Shown: piece after piece, positions 9,410-19,800 of the stretch
How the letters are laid out: each line of letters starts with the position of its first letter
Numbering within the stretch: position 1 is the first letter of the stretch
NCBI GenBank assembly: GCA_029964075.1
Contig: CM057146.1
Coordinates: forward strand, 5,847,501 to 5,911,500
Length of the DNA: 64,000 bases
Direction: 5' to 3'
Source: Patiria pectinifera
Lineage: Eukaryota; Echinodermata; Asteroidea; Valvatida; Asterinidae
The notes under the pieces: model-generated
The model's database searches: none
What the model saw: only the letters and a program-made list of their open reading frames with translations
What the model was told of the DNA's origin: nothing
Position numbers and translations under genes: made by a program

Positions 9410-10331
9410 CATAAATACCTTTTGGTCAAAAAGTCAGAACTTGTAAATTTGCAACGATTCTGTTCAACAGCTTTGCTTCGTGTCTTGTGAAACACGTCTC
9501 TAGCTATGTTTATGGTATGTGCCTCATGCGAGTACTAAAATCTCCTTATATGGAGATTGACAAGGTGCCAGAAAAGCGTTTCAAACCACCCACGTGGCAG
9601 GATCTCAGCAAATAGGAATGGGTACTGACTTGGGTATTGATGAATAAAAGTTTGAAAAAAAAAATCACCAGGGGTTATACTTGGTTTTGCAAGGGGAAAA
9701 CCAATGGCCAAAATGCATTGTTTATTATATTTAAAAAAATGACTATTCAATATTTTAACTACCCAAACATTTAAACAAGGTCTCAAGCTTGCATATTGAA
9801 TGTAATGTTGACGAACACTGCTAGGGGATCAAAACACCTTAAAATGTATATTCGGCCAGAAATGTATTTTTTCCTACATCATAATGAAATCGACACAAAC
9901 ACACAAAATCCCAGACAAGGACACACAATGTTTCTATGTTTCACTTCAAGTTTATTCGCTTCTTCCAGTAAAGTACATCAAGTACTTGACGAGAGCTTCG
10001 AGCCAAACAGGAGAACGTGGCCAAATTCCTGAGGCCTGAAAACCTAAACAACCCTCCCCAAATGCAATAAAACCAGGACTAAAAAGTAAGCACACAGTTT
10101 CAGTCACGATTCTTAAGGAAATCCTCGTAAGTAATTTCACAATGTTGTTTCTACTTCGTCTTTCGATATTTTTTTAAGAGCGACTCTAAGTACCAGTGTT
10201 GAATGAGGGCAGCTGTAAACGAATGCCCTCATCTTTTGCTCCTTAATTTTATGAATGTTTTTAACAGAAAATGGGAATTTATGCATTGACAAGGAAAGGG
10301 GAAGGTGTTTTTGCTGCTCGATTGTTTGGGC
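9410..10331. other. 3' flank and 3'UTR of the minus-strand RPSA gene
   Basis: No gene was seen. On the minus strand AATAAA corresponds to 9951-9956 and could be the RPSA polyadenylation signal, giving a 3'UTR of about 400 bases. The rest is AT-rich and unassigned. Confidence 0.35.
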
Positions 10332-13300
10332 TTAGACGTTCCAGTCCTGGGTGGCGGAACCACCCCATTCACCGGTGGCAGGTGCTTGTGCCTGGGGAGT
10401 AGGAGCAGCGGACCAGTCCTTGGTGGCGTTGGGGTCCGGTGTAGCCCAGTCGTCGGTTGTTGGGTAGGTAGACTGCATGGCCACGCCGGGCACGGTCATA
10501 GACTCAGCTGCCCACTGTTGAGAAAAGAAAGGATTTCAGGGATTAACCATAGCCTTTTTGCTACGATGTAGCCTCAATCCTGCAAAATCCTCCAATTGGC
10601 CGCATGGAAAAATAGCATATAGCCTCAATCTTGCAAATTCCTCCGCTATTTCTTGAATATGGTCCGTGGAGGGGTGACCACTGCCTGAATCCTGCAAAAT
10701 CCTGCGGCAGTGACTCAATACGTTGAGGCTTGGCCAGTGACATCCTGGAGCAGTACGGGGTATTTCAAGCATAATCCAGGCCTTTATTTATGCATGGCTG
10801 AGCAAAAACAACACAAGGTCCAACCCAAGACCTTGACAAAGTGCATCCTACGAAATCAGTAACGCACTTTTGCCATGTAAACTCAATCCTCCAAATTCCT
10901 CCACTTTGGCAAAGAGGATTTTGAAGGATTCAGGGTGGTTAGGGTATAACGTACCCTTTTATGGCCAGCTGGCTGTCATATTGGAAATGTACAGTAGAGG
11001 TGTATGTTTATGCTGCACCGTAGGACGGATTGCATTAGACATTTAGGCCCAATTGCATATAACGCTGAATGACAAGAAAGTGTTGGTTGATTTTGGAGGA
11101 TGCATTGGGTCGAGTTGGTAGGCTGTACCCAGCATTGTTGATGTTCAGCCATGCATAATTGAGCCCTGCATTATGCTCGATATCATCCGCACTGCTTCTG
11201 AATGTCATCGTCACTGCCTCAACCCATTAAGACAGTGATTGTTGGAGGATTATGACAGATTGAGGCAGTGGTCACCCATCCACTGAACAAATTCAAGAAA
11301 TAACGGGATGATTTTGGAGGATTGAGGCTGAATCCAATTTTGACATGGTAGTAATTGGAGGATGTTGCAGGATTGAGGATGGTTCCTAGCCAAAAGGGCC
11401 TAGGGGTTAGGATAAAATGGCATACATGAAAAGTAAAAACAACAATGCAATCAGCTGATCCACGTAAAGGGTGAATGGCAGCTACTTACATCAGTAACCT
11501 TGACGCCAGCAGGCTGGTCTTGAGGCACGGCGGCCGTTATAGCAGGGACCTCACCCGGTCCTCCCCACTGCTCCTGGTAGGCTGGCTGGGGCTCCTCCTT
11601 GGCTTGGGCCTTCTCACGAGCCTCCTGCTCTTCCTTCTCAGCCTTAAGAGAAAAAACCAAACAAAATTCACTTTCGTAATCCTCCAAAGAGCTTCCACTG
11701 CTTAGAAAACCAATGGCACAATGGCCCCATTTAAATTACCTGGCTACGTCTGGGATTCCCAGCAACTGACCTATCGCGGTAGAATCACGGTAGAATCGCG
11801 TCAACGCAGCTTGTGAAATATTGTCCAATTACATAATATACAAATGGACGCGCAACGCGCAAAATCTGAGACAAACACAAGTTAGTGTACAAAAACTCCA
11901 TAGGGTTGTCTAAGGGGCGTGGTTAACTCGCAAACGTCGATAGGTCAATTACATATGTGCCGATGGGGAATGGATCCAGACGCTTTCATTCGACATGCAC
12001 AATTTCTGGACATGTGACACGTGTGTAATTTCAAGGGGCATTAGCTCCCAAATGACGTAATAGTGGCTTAGCTCTACTGGTTTAGGATTAAAGAAAGACA
12101 ATTTTATTTTTTTTAAAGAAGGGGGATCCAAAATGCCAGGACTGCGTCTCATAGCTGTGGAAAACTTGGAGCTTTCTCCTGGAAATATTCGAATTGCATG
12201 GGAATATCGGGTATTACGATTCTTTAGTGTTTGCCTTTAAGATACACAAACACGCAAATGAGAAAAAAAAGACAATCCTTGCACTAATGAAAAACTTCAA
12301 TAGTGTATAAAAAATGTTTTGTTGCGGTACCCCGGCCCGCTGCTATATCAGATTTGAACCAGCCAGCCGACACCGGCAAGCTCGGTGGTAAGACGTCTCC
12401 AATAGTAAGCAGGAGGTCGTGGGTTCAAGTCCCACCCAAGCAGTTTGTGAATCTTTTCACACAATCACTCGGGATAACACTGAGTATACAGTTTTTAGAA
12501 GAAATGTCGGTAAAGGGCAAAGACCAATACTGAGTGTATAAATGGTCAGTTTTTTCCGGTTACCTACCTCCTCTGGATCCCTGTAGAAGTACAAATCCAC
12601 CATGATGTCCCATGGGATGTCACGGCTGATGGTACCCCGCAGACGCAGGACCTCGCGGGCCAGCAGGTACCACATCAGACCAATGGACTGGGCACCCTGT
12701 ACAGAGAAAACGGAGAAAAGACTCAGACTCAGCCTCTTGCAAATACTTGGGACATCTTTCAGCATACTGAATGTGTAAAACAATTTTGCTTTGCAACAGC
12801 AAATGACAAACCAAAACGCTACTTGATGAATTACTTTCTGTTGATTTGTATGGAGAAATTAATTTTAACGATGGAGCCACTTTTTCTCCTCAAAAACTCT
12901 GTGAAATTTCAGCTCTGTAACCAATTTCATGATCGTAGGCGCAAAATGCTGTTGTTGGCAGAGTCATGATATTGAGCCCAGGTCTAGTCCCCCGACCTCC
13001 CCATACCTTGTTGTTGCAAGGGATGGCGATGTCGATGAACCGCAGCGGGGAGTCTGTGTTGCACAGGGCGATGACGGGGATGTTGACGTAAGACGCCTCC
13101 ATGACCGGCTGGTGGTCCGTCCTGGGGTCGGTCACCACCAGCAGGCGGGGCTCACGGAACGCCGCCTGGATCTGATTGGTGAAGGTACCCGGGGTGAAGC
13201 GGCCGGCGATGGGCGTGGCTCCGGTGTGGCTGGAGAACTTCAGGATGGCACGCTGTAAATGAAGGCAAGGGTGGGGGGAACAGGAAAATATGAGTAAATG

Positions 13301-15644
13301 ACCAAGTATTTGCCTCAGAGAGGCCACTTTTCAACTGCGCAATTAACTTCCAGCAAATAGGCTGAAAGTTAAGGTAAAACATCCGAAATTAATCGACACT
13401 TGGTGACTGTTCTTGGAAGCATTCCACTAACTACTGGGCATATCTCAAGTATTTATGCTGATTTACACTAAGACATTTTAGAGCGAGGGACATGCAGTGA
13501 TAGGCACCAATACTCATCCTGCAGCCACTCATCTGTTGTTTGATTACGTCTGGCTCCAAACAACTACAAACTCATTTGGAAGCCTCCCAAATACAATAAT
13601 GGATATGTACACAGAAAGTCCCAAGGGGTAAAAGTACGACAAAAGGACATCAACTTTCTGCCATGACAACAAGGGGAGTCCAGGGCAGTGGTACTTTCCT
13701 CGCCTTCCACCGCTGTGACCCGGGTTCGATTCCCGCCCGGGCCAATATGTGGATTGGGTTTTCAGTCTCTACTTGATTCTGTGGGTTTCCTCAGAATATT
13801 CTTCTGGGGTTTTCCTCCCACGTCTAAAACTGTAACTTCTTCACATTGTCTTCTCTTTACTGGGCCCCACGAGAGACCAGTGGATTCCACTGAATGGGCT
13901 ACCTGGTTTAAATAAGAATTAAATAAACAATTTCTGCCACCAATGCAAGCTTTTCGCTATCGTCATTATGCCTAAAACTTATATACTAAAGCCAGGAGCA
14001 GTTGGACACAGCTATGTACATAAGTGCGGTATGAGAACAAAGATCATGCTACTGACCTGTCCGTATGGGCGGGCAGAGATGACGCAGACATCGGCTGGGT
14101 TCTCAATGGCCACGATGCAGCGAGCTGCTAGCATCAGCTTCTCCCAAGTCTTACGCACGTTGATGATGTGGCTCCCTAAAGGCAGGAGGGAAGGAGGAGG
14201 GGGATTAATAGGAATTGATTTCAAAATACAAAATATTGAAACTTACTCCGCTTGATCAAAAAGAAAGAAGCAATTCACTATACAGTGCACCAGTAAGGGG
14301 TTACCACAGAGGGGTCAAGTTTTGGAAGTGCATTTTGGCGAATAAGTTGACATCTGTTTGCAGCCATTGTCCAGGGGTGTTAAATCTCAGTTTTAAAGCT
14401 GATTTCAGCTTTTTTGTTTTGTATTTCAGCTTTTTTTCCCTCACTTGCTGTGTACAAAAGTATAGGAGATTTCCAAAGTTCAGCTTTTTTACACCTTTTT
14501 TCCAGCTGTTTTCAGCTATTTTTATCAGTGGTCACTCACACCCCTGATTGTCATTTATTTGGTACTAGGTGACCGGAGAGAGCAGTTTTCACAATTTCTT
14601 TGGTCACTCGACAAATCTAGCTGGACTTTTTTTCAGTCAATGAAGACAGTACTGACATTATTCACAAACATTTGTGATTAACTGCAGGACAGTATAATGC
14701 ATTTAGTTGACCATGAAGTTGAAAAGTAGCCTCTCTGAGGCTAGGTACAAACTTTGTGGCACATGTTATTGTTAATCATTGCTGCAAAGGCAGCATGTTT
14801 CACAACTCACTGATTGGTGATGCCCATGATAGTGCTACCCTAGTCTGAAAATTTGGGACTCTCAATACTGTGTATGAGAGTCCCAAAACTTAAGGTATTG
14901 AAAACATGCAATACAAGAAAATAGACTGGCACCTGAAACAACCAGTCCAACACAGCTTCAGTACTGCATCAATCAACCATGCCAAAAGAATTTAAGAAAC
15001 ATGTGGCATGAAGCGGGAACTAGTCTCAATTTACTACACATTTCTCCATAGTCAGCCACCAGACTAATGACACTGAATGAAGAGGTCAGTCTTTTCAAAC
15101 AGTTGGACCATGGTTGGACATGTACCAGTCTAGTCTTTAGCCTCATTTTGAAATCACTTGACTTCCCTCTCATGTGCAAAATATTGAAGAAAAGTCTCCT
15201 AAGTTAAAAATTGAATTGAGTCTGCAAACTTGGTTGGCGAGATACCGAGAACCTTTTCTTTGCCGAATGGAATTTTTGGAGAAATTTGTTGGCTAAACTG
15301 TGAGTAAAGTTGGCCTGATTTAGTTTTGCACGTTTCAGAGCACTCCAGAGCCCTGTCTGGTGCCACCCATACTAATACCATGTCCATGCTTTTGACACAC
15401 CCATAGTAGAGCCACACCCCTGCCTTTCCTAATCCATGCCAGTGCCACACCCATACTACTGCCACACCCATGCCACACCCGCCCCCAAGCTACCACACCC
15501 CTACTACTTACCGTCACCCTTGACCTTGTAGACATACTGCTGCATCTGGTAGTCCACATTGTTGCTGCCCAGGTGGGTGCTGCAGGCCAAGAACTTGGTC
15601 ACGTCCTCCTCCTTCAGGGCAAGTACATCCAAACCTCCCGACAT
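10332..15644 (-). CDS. RPSA: 40S ribosomal protein SA (uS2, laminin receptor p40), six coding exons
   Basis: Component of the small ribosomal subunit, needed for late 18S rRNA maturation; animal versions also occur as the laminin-binding p40/67LR form. Coding exons in transcript order: 15644-15512, 14175-14057, 13252-13007, 12696-12568, 11642-11490, 10514-10332, giving 320 residues (human about 295). All introns have GT-AG ends and the phases agree. The start reads [15 protein letters not shown]. Exon 3 carries the highly conserved [20 protein letters not shown] core of the uS2 fold. Exon 4 carries the [12 protein letters not shown] segment. Exon 6 has the animal-specific acidic tail of E/D-W motifs (DDWATP, KDWSAAP, QDWNV). 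The tail is somewhat longer than in vertebrates. An acceptor just upstream of the ATG (about 15690) shows that a separate 5'UTR exon exists. Identification is essentially certain. Confidence 0.97.
10543..10947 (+). repeat. AACCCTAA-ended repeat, plus orientation copy (RPSA intron 5)
   Basis: About 405 bp, closely similar to 39391-39808. It is marked by repeated CTCAATCCTGCAAAATCC blocks and an end reading GAAGGATTCAGGG then GGTTAGGGT. Inverted relatives lie at 11050-11415 and 31595-31943. Confidence 0.75.
11050..11415 (-). repeat. AACCCTAA-ended repeat, inverted copy (RPSA intron 5)
   Basis: The reverse orientation of the repeat at 10543-10947, ending in CTAGCCAAAAGGGCCTAGGGG. The two copies in one intron form an inverted pair about 100 bp apart. 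Confidence 0.65.
12319..12545 (+). mobile_element. tRNA-derived SINE, family A, copy 1 (RPSA intron 4)
   Basis: A tRNA-like head with box A near AAGCTCGGTGGTAAGACG and box B GGGTTCAAGTCCCACCC, followed by a family tail ending in GGTAAAGGGCAAAGACC. The same head and tail recur at 28247-28455. It is opposite in orientation to RPSA. The acceptor stem does not pair, so it is not a tRNA gene. Confidence 0.75.
13683..13922 (+). mobile_element. tRNA-derived SINE, family B (RPSA intron 2)
   Basis: Box B GGGTTCGATTCCCGCCCGGG is followed by a core containing GGGGTTTTCCTCCCACGTC and a tail ending AATAAGAATTAAATAAAC. Such cores occur in widespread invertebrate SINEs. Only one copy is seen here. Confidence 0.65.
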
Positions 15645-15916
15645 TCTGCTGTTGAATCTTTGAAATCAGTGATGGGAATCAACCTGCGGGGCACCGAGGA
15701 AAAAAACAAATCTATCTAACTGCTTGAATCTCATTCCTCTGAGAATAAGATCTTATTGAACTATATTGTTTAACCTGCATCCCTGAATCAAAATGGACCG
15801 TTCCAGATTTTGTCATAAGCCCCCCCCCCCCTTTGGTTTGTTTACATCACCCTCACAGCCCTCCTGCTGAAACAAAAATAAAGACGGGGAATGCTCTACC
15901 CCTGCAGAAGAATTAC

Positions 15917-16078
15917 GTTTATTAACCCTCCTGCTATCTGAACAGTCACAGACTGTAAAGAAAACCTTACTTTTCCCCTTCCCCTGCCATGCCTTTTACA
16001 CAGGCTAGTCTACTCCTAGAACTGCGTGGAGCCTCATAGTTCTAGGAGTAAGGCTAGTCAACAACTGTGATGACATAT
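15917..16078 (-). repeat. AACCCTCC-ended repeat, partial inverted copy
   Basis: It begins TTAACCCTCCTGCTATCTG and carries CAGTCACAGACTG and CCCCTGCCATGCCTTTTAC. These are reverse-complement features of the full copies at 22918-23272 and 40728-41083. It lies upstream of the RPSA ATG exon, in the inferred first intron. Confidence 0.6.
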
Positions 16079-16635
16079 TCATGATTAACGAAACTGTTAT
16101 CTAAAAAGGGATTCCCAAAAACTTTAAAAAAAAAGAAGAAAAAAAAAGAAAAAAGATTTTTGATATTTTTTTTAATAAACCAATGTGAAAAACTATCACA
16201 CTAAATTCTTGTGTATTTGAGGAATCAAATGAAAGTTTTAACAGACATGACTGCAAAGGTTTGTGCACAAATTGCCTGGTTTGTTTGTCATCCATACCCA
16301 AGATGCACTACCATCAACATGCCAATATCGATCATGACAGATGATGAGCATTTTAAGGCAAAAACAATGGATATCTACTGTAACCATTTTCTCCAAAACT
16401 GGCAAAAGATAAGAATGCAGTTGCTAGAGGGCGCCCTAATTCACCTCCATGTCTCAACGTGGAAAAACTAACAATATTTCAACTTAAAAATAAATCACAT
16501 CAGATACGGTTGATGACCTTTGTGGCATTCACTGATGAATCACTGAATACCCATTCACACAGAAATGTACAATTTATTTGTTAAAATGACGTAAAAGTGG
16601 GAACAAATTATCGACGAAATGCGGAGCAAAACTCA

Positions 16636-16671
16636 CACGTGCAAACGCCACTGGGAGATCGTTGGAAAAGG
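16636..16671 (-). promoter_or_regulatory. RPSA: Probable RPSA non-coding first exon with TOP-type start
   Basis: On the minus strand a pyrimidine run CCTTTTCC begins at 16671, followed 36 bases on by a donor GTGAGT (plus strand ACTCAC, 16630-16635). Ribosomal protein mRNAs start at a C within a terminal oligopyrimidine tract, and vertebrate RPSA also has a short non-coding exon 1. A matching acceptor lies just before the 5'UTR part of the ATG exon. The exact start site is inferred. Confidence 0.5.
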
Positions 16672-16828
16672 ACGATTGCGTTTCAGGATTTCAATGGTGT
16701 ACCACCACGTGAAAGCAATGGACGCCGAGTACCAGTCGAAAAGGGGGCGACTGTTTTTTTACCCATAGAGGGCGCTATTTTACATTTATGGAGCGCTCGT
16801 CAAAATTGAGTGATGGATCGTCACGATC
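16672..16828. promoter_or_regulatory. Putative bidirectional promoter RPSA / TEDC2
   Basis: About 157 bp between the inferred RPSA start (minus) and the proposed TEDC2 ATG (plus). It is GC-richer than its surroundings and holds a CACGTG E-box near 16704-16710, with another CACGTG near 16635. A run of seven T lies near 16753. The promoter role is inferred from head-to-head gene order. Confidence 0.45.
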
Positions 16829-19800
16829 ATGGATCATCATTTTGACCGGTAAAACAGAACTATCGAATGATTAACCATTAAGAAATAATTATGTCCAAAT
16901 AATATGACATGAGCAACTGAAAATGTTAAGATAATCTGTTAAATCCGAATATATAGGTAGGAAAAGTAAGAGTTGCAAACGAAATAACCCAACACAATTC
17001 AATTTTTACATTGAATCACATTCACATTGCACATTCAGTGATTCACACATTCTCAAGTCAGTTTTTCTAGAGGTAGGCCTGGCTGATATATTGCCGGATC
17101 CGGCTTGCTTTTAGTAAACGATAATATGCCGGAGAGATATTCCAGAGCCCTCTTTGATGCATAGGCGACTAGGCCTACATTATACATGTTATAAAGACTA
17201 AAGTAAAGTATTAAATTACCCACTTCGATCAAGCAGCAAGTGTGACAGAATGGATGGCAAGTCGAGTGATAGCGAGAGATCCCAGGTTCGAAACCCCTGT
17301 CACGCTCTATCAACATTTTTGCTTGTAGTTTGTATAATTGCAAAAAATGAGAATATTCTTCTTTTATTAATAATTTTAAATTGACTCCTAAATTTATTTG
17401 TAGGGGGCCTAGAGCATTTTCTTTTTCTGATTCCTGGCTTTGGAGGATTTTTTTTTAAAATGGAAATAAAGTCCGAAATTGTAGAAAGTCTGATTCCCAT
17501 CTCGTGGATACGAAGTCACAACGACAGTGTTGGCGTGTGTCATGGTAAAAACTTTAAGGTCCAAAAAAAAATTCGCATGTTCAGTGCTGTTCCGGCTTTA
17601 TATTGCTTACTAAAGACAGCGGGATCTGGCTAAATATCCACTGCCTTTATTAAAATCATGAGCTGTGTCAAAAGCGAGCCTTTGTCACTGTTCATTTCCT
17701 TGTTCAACTTGTGATCTTACTTGTTATCCACTTGAGAGGCCTAGTAGGCCCTAGGCCCTAATTAGGTGTTGGCTAACCCGTGCTTCTGTCCTTTATTTTA
17801 TCCCAAACTTTGATGCAGGATTGAGCAGTTCATCACGGATGTGACCCTGTGCGTCGAAACCAGCAGAGATCTCTGTGAGAGAATCTGTCAAGACTTCCGC
17901 CCTCTGCTCAACCAGCCCTGGCCTCCCAAAGCCAAGCCCGCCAAGTCTGGCGCCCCTCTAGCTGGAGATGGTGATGCTGGTAACCATGGCGACGCCGCAT
18001 CGCTGGAAGAGGCGGAGACCCTGGCTGAGGTGGAGAGGGCCTTGGTTAAGGCTCAGAGGGCTAGGGAACGCCAGAAGAGGGTCAGTCTTGGCATTTGATG
18101 CAGGTCCTGTCTTTGCAAAATGTTGTCATTTGTTAATTAATATTGCCATATTGCCATTTTGACATTTGTTAATTTGTTAATATCAGATGTGACCTAACTT
18201 GTGATTGACTTGTGATTTGACTTGTGACTGACTTACTAATATCTTGGCCATTTTTTGTTTTCGGTGAGCAGCTCAACCCACTGGAGGAGCTATGTCCAGA
18301 GGAAGGAACAGGGGCAACAGATGCCGATCAAACGACTGGGGGAAATGCTCCATCCGAGCCCACCAGCCAAGTCATCGATGGACAGGAGTTTGCCGTCATT
18401 TCCCAGTCGTCCTTAAAGAAGCTGTTTGCCGACGTGAAACCACGGAATTCGGAGAAGTCTGGTGCAAACTCCGCTCCCAAGCCGAGGCCGGGAACAGCCC
18501 AGGCCAGAGCGGCGTACAGCGTCAAGGTTCCACGGCCGAGACCTTTGGCCAAATCCCACTTCAAAACCACTTCCTCGGAAATCGGCAGAAATGTCACTGC
18601 CAAGCCTGTGGCTAACTCTTCGGGCAACAAGGCAATGAAGCCAAAAACTGTCGGTGCCCAAAATGCTAGAGAATCTACTGCAACGAGGAATTTCAGTAAG
18701 GGAACAGGACCTAATACTGCCGTGAACAGAACTAAAAAACCCAACAGTGCAGGAGGCAAAAATGTATTAAATACAGATAAAGGCACCGCAGGCAATCAAA
18801 AGATTGGAAGACCCATGTTGGATAACAAACAGAATACATCTGCCATCAGAGAAAAACGAAACGGAAATTTGCCTGATGCTGGCAATAAAGAGAGTCAAAC
18901 TTCTGCAGGAGTGTCAAAAAAGCCTTCAGAAATGGCTGATGAACATAAACATTCGGTGAATGGATTGGGAAACGTACAGAAGACGGCAGGGTTGAGACTG
19001 AGTGAAGGATCTTCAGCTACGCCAAGTTCTTCAGAGACGGGAGATTGTGGAAAGAGTGCTCAGGCAGACGGAGCTAAACCGTTTATGCTGAAGAGGGATG
19101 GGTGAGCCAAACAGACTATAGAGTGTGACAATCAGCATTATACAACACCTGAATAAATCCTTGTCATCTGATTGGTGGATCGTTGATCACATGTCATTGA
19201 ATTATTCGTCCCAACGCACGGCGCGCGCGTGGCACGCAGCGCACAGTGCAATGGAAGTTGCACGGTGTCATTGCTGCTGGTGGTGGCGCTGTTTTAAATC
19301 GAGATAAATTGAATATGATTGTTCTCAGCCTGTTGAACAGTTTGCATAAATGTAATATGATAACCTTGTCGAACTTTTAAACAATTTTTAACCTGAATAA
19401 ATTGGCTATTAAAATTCAACCATTCAGATGACGAGGATTTATTCAGGTGTTATATAAAACAAATAATGAATGTTTCACGTTCCTGCAATGGAAAGAATCA
19501 TTTCATGAGGTGACAGATGAAATGTTCCATTCCACTTGGCTTCGCCTCGTGGAATGGAACATTTCATCTGTCACCTCATGAAATCATTCTTACCATTGCA
19601 CTCACAAACATTCATTATTTGTATACTACTTTGCATTCCCTCTTGATGTGAACGTTTAGTGTACCAAACACTGATAGTCGAGCCAACTTTTTTATCAATG
19701 GAAGTTTGCAAGATCAATTGGTCTGAAGTTGGTCAAATTTTCTTTATAAAGTTAGTTTTGTTCCTCATGTTGTGCACTATTTCCAGCATTTTGTAACTGT

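Noticed and set aside
10515-15511. Intronic snoRNAs, since vertebrate RPSA introns host H/ACA snoRNAs
   Set aside because: No convincing C/D boxes or H/ACA hinge-tail pair seen by eye on the minus strand; a structure search would be needed.
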